This document shows, in pieces, positions 1 through 9,262 of a DNA stretch of 64,000 nucleotides. The position numbers and the translations under genes are program-made. The stretch spans positions 1,116,001 through 1,180,000 of the forward strand of contig NZ_AP027081.1 of NCBI RefSeq assembly GCF_030295425.1, written 5' to 3'. The DNA comes from Mesoterricola sediminis (GTDB lineage: Bacteria > Acidobacteriota > Holophagae > Holophagales > Holophagaceae). Position 1 is the stretch's first letter. Each line of letters opens with the position of its first letter. Below the pieces are notes generated by a model. The model saw only the letters and a list, made by a program, of their open reading frames with translations, made no database searches and was not told where the DNA came from.

Positions 1-667
<667 letters not shown>

Positions 668-706
668 GGGTTGGTACTCCCGCAGGTGGGGAAAGGGGGA
701 TTCGGC

Positions 707-1405
707 CTAGGAGGCGGTGGCGTCCGGGTCGGGGTGGTTGTTGACGACGACCCGCGCGGGCCGGAGGAGCTGGTCCCGGTGCGTGTAGCCGCGCTCGAAG
801 ATCGCGGCCACGCTGCCGTCGGGCAGGGAGGGCTGGGCGGTGGTGGTGAGGGCCTCGGCGTGCTGGGCGTCGAAAGGATCGCCCACCTGCAGTTCCACCG
901 GCTCCACGCCGGCCTTTCGGAGGGCCTCCTGCATCTGGCGGTGGATGAGCACCACGCCGTTGTGGAAGTCCTCCACGCTGGCGTAGGTGGCCGCGACGCA
1001 CCGCTCGAAGCTGTCCATGACGGGGAGGATCTCCAGGAGGAGCTTCCGTTCGGCCAGGGTGACCGCCAGCTGGGTTTCGCGGCCCACGCGGTTGCGGTGA
1101 TTGGCGAAATCCGCGAGGAGGCGATGATGTTTGTCCTTGTGTTCGTTTTCAGCCCGTTCCAGGGCCTCGACCCGGGCTTTCAAGCGGACGATTTCGGCGT
1201 CCACGTCCCCGGAACCCTGGCCGCCCGCGGGGGCCGCCTTGGCGGTCGACGCCGCCTCCAGGCCATCCGCGGCTTCATCGGCAAGGGCCTGGAGATCCTG
1301 GCCCTCCCCGAATTCCTCCAGGTTGAGTTCCATGGTGAGGTCATTCTCGGGAGGGACGGTCCCGGGAGAGAGGTCCTGAGAGGGATTGGGTTTCTGGTCT
1401 GCCAT
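707..1405 (-). CDS. grpE: GrpE nucleotide-exchange factor
   Basis: This 232-residue protein has the usual GrpE layout: an acidic, low-complexity N-terminus to about residue 75, a coiled coil (RLKARVEALERAENEHKDKH), then the core with LLEILPVMDSFERC and a beta-wing end (FERGYTHRDQLLRPARVVV, ending NNHPDPDATAS). It releases ADP from DnaK. It sits between hrcA and dnaK on the same strand, 39 bp before dnaK. ATG at 1405 is preferred; a TTG two codons upstream is possible but unnecessary. No CIRCE-type inverted repeat is visible in the spacer. Confidence 0.95.
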   Translation of the reverse strand: MADQKPNPSQDLSPGTVPPENDLTMELNLEEFGEGQDLQALADEAADGLEAASTAKAAPAGGQGSGDVDAEIVRLKARVEALERAENEHKDKHHRLLADFANHRNRVGRETQLAVTLAERKLLLEILPVMDSFERCVAATYASVEDFHNGVVLIHRQMQEALRKAGVEPVELQVGDPFDAQHAEALTTTAQPSLPDGSVAAIFERGYTHRDQLLRPARVVVNNHPDPDATAS

Positions 1406-1440
1406 GATCAACTCGATAATGAAATGTTAAGCGCAGAGGG

Positions 1441-2514
1441 TCAAACGTTGCCGGAATTTCCCCGGCCGAGGGGGGCGGGCCATCCCGCCAGGCCGCCCGC
1501 GACCTTCCGGTAGTCCAGCCGCAGCGGGCCCATGAGGGCGAAGGTGACCTGGGGTCCGCCCCGGACGGTCACGGTGCGCAGGGCGGTGGCCAGGGGCAGG
1601 TCGGGGAGGAAGGGGTTCTCCGAGCCCAGCAGCAGCTGCACCTCCTGGGTGGCGGCCTCCGCGAAGGCGTTCAGGAGGTGGGCGAGCCGCTCGTGCTGCT
1701 CGAAGATCTCCACCAGGCCGCGGAACCGGCCGGGATCCAGGAATTCGGGGAACTTGCCCAGCTCGCCCAGGCCGGCGACCACCAGGGAACCCTCCGGCTG
1801 GGGGGACATGCAGGAGGCCAGGTCGTTCAGGCGGCGGGCGAGCATTTCGGCGTCCGTGGCCTTCCCTTCCAGATCGGTGATGAGGCGGGCCTTGAGTTCG
1901 GGGAGGGTCAGCCCATGGAAGTGGGCGGTGGCGAAGTTGCCCAGCTCGATGAGGGTCTCGGCGCGCAGGCCCCAGGGGTTCGCGAGGAGCTGGTGCTCCA
2001 CCTCGCCCCCCGTGCCCACCCAGAGGGCGACAAGGCGATCAGGCGGATGGCCGCCGCCGAGGGGGATGAACTCCAGGCGCACGAGCCGGCTCCGGCTCAG
2101 GTGGAGGGGCAGGGCGACGCAGATGCCCTTCATGGCCTCGGAGAGGACCCGGGCGGCGTTGCGCAGCCAGGCGGCATCCCCCTCGCGGCCGTCCAGGCCG
2201 CCGAGCGCTTCGGACAGGCGCGCGGCCTCCACCGGGTCCGGCTGGATCGGTTGCACCCAGTGGTCCACGTAATAGCGATAGGCCTTCTCCGTGGGGATCC
2301 GGCCGGCCGAGGTATGGGGCTGGTCCAGGAGCGCTTCATCCTCCAGATCCGCCAGCACATTGCGGATGGTGGCGCTGGAATAGGCCCCCGGGATGCGCTT
2401 GGACAGGACGCGCGAGCCTACAGGCTCACCCTCGACGAGATAGGTCTCGATGAGCGTCTTGAGGACCGATTCGCTGCGGGGGGAGAGGTTTAACGTCAAA
2501 TGTCGAAATCCCAT
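1441..2514 (-). CDS. hrcA: HrcA heat-inducible transcription repressor
   Basis: The N-terminus is a winged helix with the family motif EGEPVGSRVLSKRIPG followed by SSATIRNVLADLEDEALLDQPHTSAGRIPTEKAYRYYVD, the HrcA signature. The remaining ~250 residues match the dimerisation/GAF-like part, including LVVAGLGELGKFPEF near the usual position. The length of 357 residues is normal. HrcA represses heat-shock operons by binding CIRCE (TTAGCACTC-N9-GAGTGCTAA); I see no CIRCE in the 67-bp divergent region upstream, so its target may be elsewhere or diverged. ATG at 2514 gives MGFRHLTLNLSPRSE; a TTG 30 bp upstream is an alternative. Confidence 0.94.
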   Translation of the reverse strand: MGFRHLTLNLSPRSESVLKTLIETYLVEGEPVGSRVLSKRIPGAYSSATIRNVLADLEDEALLDQPHTSAGRIPTEKAYRYYVDHWVQPIQPDPVEAARLSEALGGLDGREGDAAWLRNAARVLSEAMKGICVALPLHLSRSRLVRLEFIPLGGGHPPDRLVALWVGTGGEVEHQLLANPWGLRAETLIELGNFATAHFHGLTLPELKARLITDLEGKATDAEMLARRLNDLASCMSPQPEGSLVVAGLGELGKFPEFLDPGRFRGLVEIFEQHERLAHLLNAFAEAATQEVQLLLGSENPFLPDLPLATALRTVTVRGGPQVTFALMGPLRLDYRKVAGGLAGWPAPLGRGNSGNV

Positions 2515-2581
2515 GACCCAGGCGCCAGTGCGGGCCCTGGTCAACTATACTTCATTTTCTGACCTAGCCCGGAGGCGCGCC

Positions 2582-3424
2582 ATGCTCAACCGTCCCATTC
2601 TTTCCACCGCCGCGGCCCTCGTCCTCGTCCTCGGGGTCGCCTGCGACCGGACCAGCCCTGCGGTGAAGCAGGCCCAGGAAGCGGCCAAGGCTGCTGACGA
2701 CCGGGTCGCCGCGCTCGAAAAGCAGCTGGAGGAAATCAAGGCCGGGAAGGTGGCCGGCGAGGGCGACGCCGACGCCGCCATCCACGTCAGCCAGGCCCAG
2801 GTCAAGGCCCTGGACCGGCGCCTGGACCAGGCCAAGAAGGCCGCCGCCCAGCGCCACACCGAGGCCCAGGAACTGGCGGCCGCCCCCAAGGCCGTCGCCG
2901 ACCGGGCGGTCCTGGTGGAAGTGCCCGCCAACACCCGCCTGATCGTCGAGATCGGCCGGGACCTGGCCACGGACAAGGACCAGGCGGGCGACGCCTGGGA
3001 GGGCACCCTCGCCGAGCCCGTCTCCGTGAACGGCCGGGTGGTCTGGCCCAAGGGCACCCCCGTCAAGGGCGTGGTGGCCCAGAGCACGCCGGCCGGTCGC
3101 CTTCAGAGCGGCCAGGGGGGCCTCGGCATCCGCCTGACCACCGTGGGCGCCAATGACGTGGAGGCGGGCACCTTCCTCGTCGTCGGCGACAAGCGCGGCG
3201 AGCGCAACACCAAGTTCATCGGCGGCACCGCCGCCCTCGGGGCCCTGGTGGGCATCCTCTCCAGCCGCAACAACCAGGGCGACCACGCCCTGGGCGGCGC
3301 CGCCATCGGGGCCGCCGCCGGCACCGCCCTCGCGGCCGGAACCGCCGACACCATCATCAAGATCCCCGCGGCCAAGCCCGTGGCCTTCACCCTCTCCGCC
3401 CCGGAGCGGGTGGTCCTCAAGTAG
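2582..3424 (+). CDS. Lipoprotein with coiled coil and glycine-rich C-terminal segment
   Basis: The 280-residue product starts with a lipoprotein signal peptide ending LGVAC (Cys about 22), so it should be lipid-anchored. Residues ~25-110 are a charged alanine-rich coiled coil. The middle (ADRAVLVEVPANTRLIVEIG) looks like a small beta domain, and residues ~215-260 are a Gly/Ala-rich segment (FIGGTAALGALVGILSS, AIGAAAGTALAAG) resembling glycine-zipper regions of envelope proteins. GGAGG lies 7 bp before the ATG. It is divergent from hrcA and 7 bp upstream of the aldolase. The specific role is unknown; an envelope structural or stress role is only a guess. Confidence 0.8.
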   Translation: MLNRPILSTAAALVLVLGVACDRTSPAVKQAQEAAKAADDRVAALEKQLEEIKAGKVAGEGDADAAIHVSQAQVKALDRRLDQAKKAAAQRHTEAQELAAAPKAVADRAVLVEVPANTRLIVEIGRDLATDKDQAGDAWEGTLAEPVSVNGRVVWPKGTPVKGVVAQSTPAGRLQSGQGGLGIRLTTVGANDVEAGTFLVVGDKRGERNTKFIGGTAALGALVGILSSRNNQGDHALGGAAIGAAAGTALAAGTADTIIKIPAAKPVAFTLSAPERVVLK

Positions 3425-3431
3425 GCCCGGG

Positions 3432-4088
3432 ATGGCCCCCCGCGAGGACGACCTCCGCGCGGAGGTGTGTGACGTCTGCCGCCGCCTCCACGGGCGGAAC
3501 CTCCTGGCCGCCGCCGACGGCAACGTCAGCGTGCGGCTGGAGGACGGCACCATCGCCATCACCCCCTCCGGCGTCGCCAAGAACCGCATGGCCCCGGGCG
3601 ACCTGGCCCTCCTGGACCCCGACGGCACGGTGCTCGCGGGGCGGCCCAGCACGGAGCGGCTGATGCACCTGGCGGTGTACCGGGCCTGCCCCGAGGCCCG
3701 CGCCGTCGTCCACGCCCATCCCCCCACGGCCATCGCCCTGAGCCTGGCGCGGCCGGACTGGGCCTGGCTCCCCTCCGACGCCCTGCCGGAGGTGATCCTC
3801 GCGGCGGGGGCGGTCCCCATCGTCCCCTATGCCCGTCCCGGCACCGCCGCCATGGGCGAGGTCCTCGCGCCCTTCCTGCCGGAGCGCCGCCTCCTCATGC
3901 TTTCCCGCCACGGCGCCCTCGCCTGGGGGGAGGACCTGGAGGAGGCCTACCGGGGCGTGGAGCGCCTGGAGCACGTGTGCCAGATCCTCAAGGCGGCCCT
4001 GGAACTGGGCGGCGCCGCGGCCCTCCCGCCGGAGGAGGTGGAAGCCCTCCGGGAGGCCCGCGCCCGGAACGGAAGGAGGCTGCTGTGA
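3432..4088 (+). CDS. Class II aldolase, probable 5-methylthioribulose-1-phosphate aldolase (Ald2-type)
   Basis: The 218-residue protein is a class II aldolase/adducin fold member. Visible features are GNVSVRLEDG, the STERLMHLAVY stretch with the catalytic Glu, the zinc ligand motif HAHPPTA and the third ligand in SRHGALAWG. Fuculose-phosphate aldolases, methylthioribulose-1-P dehydratase (MtnB) and DHAP-shunt aldolases share this fold. Because mtnA follows directly with overlapping stop and start, the substrate is most likely the MtnA product, split into DHAP and an aldehyde, as described for Ald2 in the DHAP shunt. A dehydratase role (MtnB) cannot be excluded from motifs alone. Confidence 0.85.
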   Translation: MAPREDDLRAEVCDVCRRLHGRNLLAAADGNVSVRLEDGTIAITPSGVAKNRMAPGDLALLDPDGTVLAGRPSTERLMHLAVYRACPEARAVVHAHPPTAIALSLARPDWAWLPSDALPEVILAAGAVPIVPYARPGTAAMGEVLAPFLPERRLLMLSRHGALAWGEDLEEAYRGVERLEHVCQILKAALELGGAAALPPEEVEALREARARNGRRLL

Positions 4089-5092
4089 ACCCCATGACGT
4101 CCCTCGCCCTGCGCTACGACGGGCGCAGGCTCCTCATCCTGGACCAGACCCGCCTCCCCCGGGAGGAAGCCTGGGTGGACGGCGGCGACCCCGACGCCAT
4201 GGTGGGGCACATCCGCCGGCTGGCCGTCCGAGGCGCCCCCCTGATCGGCGTCGCCGCCGCCCTGGCCCTGGCGGTCTTCGCGGAGTCGGGTGCGGACGAA
4301 TCGTCGCTCCGCCAGGCGGCCGCTTCCCTCCGGGCGGCGCGCCCCACCGCCGTCAACCTCATGTGGGCCATGGACCGCATGGCGGAGCGCATCCCCCTGG
4401 GCGCCCCGGCCCTGGCCGCCGAGGCCGAGGCGATCTTCCGGGAGGACGTGGCCCTCTGCGAGGCCATGGCCCGCCACGGGGTGTCCCTCCTGGGCGCCGG
4501 GGAGGCCGTCCTCACCCACTGCAACTCGGGGGCCCTCGCGACCGTGGGGGTGGGGACGGCCCTGGGCGTGATCCTCCGGGCCTGGGAGGCCGGCAAGGTC
4601 CGCCACGTCTACGTGGACGAGACCCGGCCCCTGCTCCAGGGGGCGCGCCTCACCGCGTGGGAGCTGGCCCGGGCCGGCGTGCCCCACACGCTCCTCACCG
4701 ATTCCATGGCCGCCATCCTCCTCCGGGACGGGCGCATCGACCGGGTCCTGGTGGGCGCCGACCGGGTCGCCGCCAACGGCGACTTCGCCAACAAGGTCGG
4801 CACCTACGGCCTGGCGGTGCAGTGCCGCTTCCACGGGGTCCCCTTCCATCCCGTCGCCCCCTGGTCCACGGTGGACCTGGCCTGCCCCGCCGGGGCCGGG
4901 ATCCCCATCGAGATGCGGGACGCGGCCGAGGTGAGGGGGCAGGGCGGCCGCGCCTGGGCCGCCGATGACACCCCCGCCTTCAACCCCTCCTTCGACGTGA
5001 CCCCTGCGGCCCTGGTGACGAGCCTCGTCACGGACCGGGGCGTGGCGACCGCCGCCGACCTCCAGGCCGGCATCCTGGCCCGCCTCGGCTGA
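4085..5092 (+). CDS. mtnA: S-methyl-5-thioribose-1-phosphate isomerase
   Basis: The 335-residue protein shows the MtnA/eIF2B-alpha-like signature: RGAPLIGVAAALALA, the catalytic Cys in LTHCNSGALATVGVGTALG, and VGADRVAANGDFANKVGTYG with the catalytic Asp. It isomerises methylthioribose-1-P to methylthioribulose-1-P. GTG at 4085 overlaps the aldolase stop (GTGA) and has GGAGG 5 bp upstream; an in-frame ATG at 4094 is 14 bp from that site, so GTG is preferred. The two genes form a translationally coupled pair. No methylthioadenosine phosphorylase is visible nearby. Confidence 0.94.
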   Translation: MNPMTSLALRYDGRRLLILDQTRLPREEAWVDGGDPDAMVGHIRRLAVRGAPLIGVAAALALAVFAESGADESSLRQAAASLRAARPTAVNLMWAMDRMAERIPLGAPALAAEAEAIFREDVALCEAMARHGVSLLGAGEAVLTHCNSGALATVGVGTALGVILRAWEAGKVRHVYVDETRPLLQGARLTAWELARAGVPHTLLTDSMAAILLRDGRIDRVLVGADRVAANGDFANKVGTYGLAVQCRFHGVPFHPVAPWSTVDLACPAGAGIPIEMRDAAEVRGQGGRAWAADDTPAFNPSFDVTPAALVTSLVTDRGVATAADLQAGILARLG

Positions 5093-5094
5093 CC

Positions 5095-5832
5095 TCAGCG
5101 GGGGGGCTCGGCGGCCTCCGTCTCCCCCTCCTCGCGGATCAGGCACCAGCATCCCCCCACGGCGGCCGGCGCGTGCACCGACCCCCGCCCGTGGTGGACC
5201 CAGGTTCCGGGCGCGAGGGGAAGGCCGTCGTCCAGGAGGGTGCCCGCCAGGACGAGGACGCTCTCCGAGCCCAGGTGCCGGTGGGGCGGGGCCGGGGCGT
5301 CGCCGGGGGCGAAGGCCAGCACCAGGCGGGATCCGCCGGGTTCCGCGATCAGTTCGGCCCTGCGGCGGCCGCCCTCATCCGCCGCCCAGCGCCACTGGTC
5401 CGCGGGGGGGAGCCGCTCCAGGATGCCCTTGGGCAGGTGGAAGGGGCCCGCCTCAGGGCGCCGGGCGCCGGCCAGGGCCTCGTGGGCCGCGGCGAGGATG
5501 GCGAGGGGCAGGTCGGGCCTCCCCCCCAGCAGGTCCCGGGCCTCCTCCGGCACCGGCGTCGCGGGCCAGGGCCGGGCGGGAGGGGGGACCTCCCCGCGGG
5601 CGATGCGGGCCAGGGCGCCCCGCAGGGCGGCGCGGGCGGCCTCGGGGGCCTCGTCGTCCACCTGGGCCACGAGGGCCGGCAGGGCCCGCATCGTCGCCAG
5701 GATGGCGCGGCAGGCGGGGCAGAGGGGGAGGTGCAGGCGCAGGAGGAGGACCCGGCTGGAGGGGAGGCACCCATCCGCGTAGTCGGAGAACATGGACACC
5801 GCGCGCTCGCAGGTGATGAAACGCGGAATCAT
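5095..5832 (-). CDS. ChrR-like zinc anti-sigma factor with C-terminal cupin
   Basis: The 245-residue protein begins with a zinc anti-sigma module, H34-x3-C38-x2-C41 (HLPLCPAC). Its C-terminal ~90 residues form a cupin (PPHRHLGSESVLVLAG and VHHGRGSVHAP), the two-domain plan of Rhodobacter ChrR, which holds an ECF sigma factor inactive until oxidative damage such as singlet oxygen is sensed. Its start overlaps the stop of the sigma gene by 4 bp (ATGA), supporting a cognate pair. It converges on mtnA with only 2 bp between stops and no clear terminator. The actual signal is not visible from sequence. Confidence 0.87.
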   Translation of the reverse strand: MIPRFITCERAVSMFSDYADGCLPSSRVLLLRLHLPLCPACRAILATMRALPALVAQVDDEAPEAARAALRGALARIARGEVPPPARPWPATPVPEEARDLLGGRPDLPLAILAAAHEALAGARRPEAGPFHLPKGILERLPPADQWRWAADEGGRRRAELIAEPGGSRLVLAFAPGDAPAPPHRHLGSESVLVLAGTLLDDGLPLAPGTWVHHGRGSVHAPAAVGGCWCLIREEGETEAAEPPR

Positions 5833-6434
5833 CCCCGCCTCCCGGCCATGAACGCGTCCAGGAACCCCCGGAGCCCCAGGCGCGCCCGGTGGAGGCGCTG
5901 CCTCACGAGGCCGCGGCTGATGCCCAGCTTGTGTGCAACTTCGTCGGTGTTCATGCCTTCGAGATCCCTCAAGATGAACACGGCCCGCTGATCATCGGAA
6001 AGGCGGTTGAGGCCCTCCCGGATCTTGGCCCGCATCTGGTCCCTTTCAACCGAGACGAGGGCCATCGCTTCCTGGCTCCAGTCCCGCATCCTGTCCGTGT
6101 TCATGAGATGCCCGTCGGGGGAGAAACGTGGCAGAAAATCTTCGATGGCGTCCTCGCGGCGGCGGATGCGGGACCGGCGCAGCATGAGTGCCTCATTGAT
6201 GCAGATGCGGTAGGCCCAGGTGGAGAATTTGCTCTTCCCCTGGAACCGCCCCAGTTCGGTGTGGATGCTGATCAGGGCCTCCTGGAGGGCGTCCTGCGCG
6301 TCGAGGGTGTCCTGGAGGATGCGGTGGATGCCGGCAAAGAACAATCCGAGATGCGGAGCCACAAGCTCGCTGAAGGCGTCGCCGTCCCCTGTCTGGGCCC
6401 TCGCGATGAGATCGCTTTCGTTCGGCGGAATCAT
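5829..6434 (-). CDS. ECF-family RNA polymerase sigma factor
   Basis: The 201-residue protein has sigma region 2 (DAQDALQEALISIHTEL, FQGKSKFSTWAYRICINEA) and region 4 (LSDDQRAVFILRDLEGMNTD, then HTH EVAHKLGISRGLVRQRLHRA). It directs RNA polymerase to stress promoters. It is 9 bp downstream of a sensor kinase gene and overlaps the anti-sigma gene, giving a kinase-sigma-anti-sigma operon. The linker between the two regions is longer and more acidic than in minimal ECF proteins. Confidence 0.93.
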   Translation of the reverse strand: MIPPNESDLIARAQTGDGDAFSELVAPHLGLFFAGIHRILQDTLDAQDALQEALISIHTELGRFQGKSKFSTWAYRICINEALMLRRSRIRRREDAIEDFLPRFSPDGHLMNTDRMRDWSQEAMALVSVERDQMRAKIREGLNRLSDDQRAVFILRDLEGMNTDEVAHKLGISRGLVRQRLHRARLGLRGFLDAFMAGRRG

Positions 6435-6443
6435 CCTTCCAAC

Positions 6444-7655
6444 CTACCGCGAGGCGAGGGGAATGCGAACCGTGAACGTCGCGCCCTGCCCCAGACCGGG
6501 GCTTGAAGCTTTTATGGTGCCTTTGTGGAGCGTCACAATTTCCCATGAAAGAAAGAGGCCAAGGCCGGTGCCGGCCACTTGGCGGGTCATCTCGTCGCCC
6601 ACCCGGTAGAAGCGCTGGAACAGGCGGGGGAGCTCGCGGGGACTGATGCCGTTGCCGCGGTCCGAAACGCTGATGATGGCCATCTCGCCGTCCGAGTCAA
6701 GGGTGACCGTCGTCTTCCGGGGCTCGGGCGCGTACTTGTGGGCGTTGGACAGGAGGTTCTCCACCACCTGGGCCATGGCCCGGGGGTCGATGTCCGCCCA
6801 GATGTCGATGCCCAGCTGGAGGTTGAGGCCCAGGGAACCGGTGCCCAGGCGGTGGTCCATGCCGTCCGCGACCTCCCGGAGCCAGGGGGCCAGCTCCACG
6901 CGCTCGGGCTTCAGCTCCAGGCTCCCGGCGTCGGCCCGGGCCACGTCCAGGAGGTTGCCCACGAGTTCCGTGAGCCGGAGCAGGTCGCCGTCCATGAGCT
7001 GCTGGACCCTCGCCTTCCGGTCGGGCCCCAGCTCCCGGGTGAAGAGCGTCTCCATCCAGACCCGGAGGCTGGCGATGGGCGTCTTGAGCTCGTGGGTGAC
7101 GGAGGCGATGAAGTTCCGCTGGCGTAGCTTGAGCTCCATCTCGCTGTTCAGCTTGCGGTAGATGTAGCTGAGGCCGAGGAGCACCGCCAGGACCATCACC
7201 GCCGCCTCGCCGGCGGCCCTCCACAGGGCCAGGGTCCGCTCCCGCTCCATGGCCGAGAGGATCTCGGTGCGCAGGGTCAGGTAGGCGGACTGGTCGAGGA
7301 GGATGGGATCGTCGGGCTCCACCGGGCCGGGGACCACCGCGACGTAGGGGAAGCGCTGCTCGATGGCGGCCTTCCGGATCTGCAGGGGGGGGAACTCCGG
7401 CAGCTTGGCCTCCACCATGCCGGGCCGGTCGGAGGCGGGGTCCCGCTGGAAGACGATGCGGAGGATCTCGGCGCTGTCCATCTGCCAGGCCTCGGCGCGG
7501 CCGGCCCGCATGGTGGCGATGCGGGCGTTCTGGAGGTTCCTGGACTCCCGGATCTGGAGGCTGATCCACCAGGCCATCTGGCTGAGGAGGATGAAGGCGA
7601 CGCTCCAGAAGATGAGGCGCTCGGTGGCGGGGGCTTTGAGATGGGCCTGTTTCAT
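6444..7655 (-). CDS. Membrane-bound sensor histidine kinase
   Basis: The 403-residue protein has two membrane segments (about 14-33 and 148-166) bounding a ~115-residue periplasmic sensor domain without a recognised fold. HisKA carries the phospho-acceptor in SVTHELKTPIASLRVW (H188). The HATPase domain has ENLLSNAHKYAPEP, DRGNGIS, LFQRFYRV and GTGLGLFLSWEI. It begins the operon that continues into the ECF sigma and anti-sigma genes; no response regulator is adjacent. ATG at 7655 follows the only plausible ribosome site (ACCAGG). Confidence 0.92.
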   Translation of the reverse strand: MKQAHLKAPATERLIFWSVAFILLSQMAWWISLQIRESRNLQNARIATMRAGRAEAWQMDSAEILRIVFQRDPASDRPGMVEAKLPEFPPLQIRKAAIEQRFPYVAVVPGPVEPDDPILLDQSAYLTLRTEILSAMERERTLALWRAAGEAAVMVLAVLLGLSYIYRKLNSEMELKLRQRNFIASVTHELKTPIASLRVWMETLFTRELGPDRKARVQQLMDGDLLRLTELVGNLLDVARADAGSLELKPERVELAPWLREVADGMDHRLGTGSLGLNLQLGIDIWADIDPRAMAQVVENLLSNAHKYAPEPRKTTVTLDSDGEMAIISVSDRGNGISPRELPRLFQRFYRVGDEMTRQVAGTGLGLFLSWEIVTLHKGTIKASSPGLGQGATFTVRIPLASR

Positions 7656-7751
7656 GCCTGGTTTCACGTTGAAGTTTCCAGTCTGAGGCCGCGGCCCGCG
7701 CCTCCACAAGAATTCTTGCATTGGGCGCCCAGGAGGGCATTCTGGTAGCGA

Positions 7752-9185
7752 ATGAGCACCGCCCCCTCCAATCCCTTCAAGCCGGGCCCCGCCGCGGGCC
7801 GCCCGGCGGCGCCCGGGGCCCAGGGTCCCCTGGCCGGGGCGGGGCAGAACACGGAGCTGCTGGTGGAGCTCCTCCAGGGGCAGCGGCAGATCTCCGGCCT
7901 CACCCAGGAGCTGGCGGACCTGAGGGGGCGCCTGGCCCGGCGGTCCCACCAGATGAGCGTCCTCCAGCACGTGGCCGAGATCCTGGCCGCCACCCCCCGG
8001 GCGCCCCAGATCGCCGGGGTCGTCCAGGACGTCCTCGTGCAGGAGTTCGGGGCCCGCACCTGCGTCGTCTGGATCCTCGAGGATTCCGGGGCCCGCTACG
8101 AACCCCGCTGCGGCTACGGCCTCCCCAGGTCGGTGTGGACCTCCCTCCGGCTCCCGGCCCCCAACCCCTTCCCCGGCGCCCCCATGGTCCTCTTCCAGGA
8201 CCAGTGGATGGACGAGGGGCTCCACGGCGGATGCCTGGAACCCCTGCGGACCGGGGAGGACACGGCCCTCTACTACGTCCCCTTCGAGAACCAGCTCCTC
8301 CTCATGGGCTTCGCCGTCATCTGCCTCGAGGCGGGCCGTCCCATGGACGAGGACCAGAACTCCGTCACCATCCTCCAGCGCCAGGTGGCGGCCAGCATCT
8401 ACAACGCGTGGCTCTTCCGGGACCTGGGGGAGCAGCGCGACACCCTCCAGCGGCAGGCCACGGAACTCGAGAAGGCCAATGCCGCCCTGCGGGAGGCGGA
8501 CCGCTTCCGGAGCGAGTTCCTGGCCCTGACGAGCCACGAGCTGAGGACCCCCCTGACCGGCATCCTGGGCTTCACCCGCCTCGTCCTGGACGGATTCTAC
8601 GAGGACGAGGAGGAGATGCGCCGGATGCTGGCCGACAGCTACGCTTCCGGCAAGCACCTGCTGGACCTCCTCAACGACATCCTGGACCTCGCCAAGATCG
8701 AGAGCGGCCGCATGCAGATGCGGATCGAGCCCGTCGGCCTCGGAGGCCTTCTGGACGAGGTGAAGGCCATCGTCCAGGGCTACCCCCGCAAGCCCGAGGT
8801 CGAGCTCCACTGGCCCGCGGGCCTCGAGGCGGTCCCCGAGGTCATGGCCGACCCGGGCCGGCTCCGCCAGGTGCTCCTGAACCTCCTGTCCAACGCCCTG
8901 AAGTTCACCAAGGAGGGCTCGGTCCACGTGATCGTCGAGCGGGGCTTCGGCGAGGTGGCGCTCATCGTGGCCGATACGGGCATCGGGGTGACCCGGGAGG
9001 CCCAGGCCCGGCTCTTCCAGAAGTTCGTCCAGGCGGACGGCGGCCACAGCCGGGAGTACGGCGGCACCGGCCTGGGCCTTGTCATCTGCAAACACCTCAT
9101 GGAAATGATGAACGGCACCATCTCCCTGCATAGCGAGGGAGAAGGCAGGGGGACGACCATGACCCTCACGGTGCCCATCGCCTGA
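7752..9185 (+). CDS. Soluble GAF-domain histidine kinase
   Basis: The 477-residue protein lacks membrane segments. A Pro/Ala-rich N-terminus (1-35) is followed by a coiled coil (35-75), a GAF-like domain (~75-215), a second coiled coil (225-250), HisKA (FLALTSHELRTPLTGILGF, H262) and HATPase (NLLSNALKFTKEG, DTGIGV, GTGLGLVICKHL). It is divergent from the membrane kinase operon; a perfect palindrome CAAGAATTCTTG sits in the shared 96-bp upstream region. No receiver protein is adjacent, so the partner is unknown. Confidence 0.92.
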   Translation: MSTAPSNPFKPGPAAGRPAAPGAQGPLAGAGQNTELLVELLQGQRQISGLTQELADLRGRLARRSHQMSVLQHVAEILAATPRAPQIAGVVQDVLVQEFGARTCVVWILEDSGARYEPRCGYGLPRSVWTSLRLPAPNPFPGAPMVLFQDQWMDEGLHGGCLEPLRTGEDTALYYVPFENQLLLMGFAVICLEAGRPMDEDQNSVTILQRQVAASIYNAWLFRDLGEQRDTLQRQATELEKANAALREADRFRSEFLALTSHELRTPLTGILGFTRLVLDGFYEDEEEMRRMLADSYASGKHLLDLLNDILDLAKIESGRMQMRIEPVGLGGLLDEVKAIVQGYPRKPEVELHWPAGLEAVPEVMADPGRLRQVLLNLLSNALKFTKEGSVHVIVERGFGEVALIVADTGIGVTREAQARLFQKFVQADGGHSREYGGTGLGLVICKHLMEMMNGTISLHSEGEGRGTTMTLTVPIA

Positions 9186-9212
9186 GCCGCAGGGGCCGTG
9201 TGACCTTTACCA

Positions 9213-9241
9213 TTGTTCGCCGGCCGTGGGCCTCGTAAACT
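9213..9241 (+). promoter_or_regulatory. Probable sigma-70-type promoter for the S46 peptidase operon
   Basis: TTGTTC (9213-9218) and TAAACT (9236-9241) are separated by 17 bp and lie 22 bp before the first S46 start codon. This is a motif match only. Confidence 0.5.
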
Positions 9242-9262
9242 GAGGCATATTTGGAGCCTCCC

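Noticed and set aside
2515-2581. CIRCE element upstream of hrcA
   Set aside because: No TTAGCACTC-N9-GAGTGCTAA or close variant is found here or before grpE.
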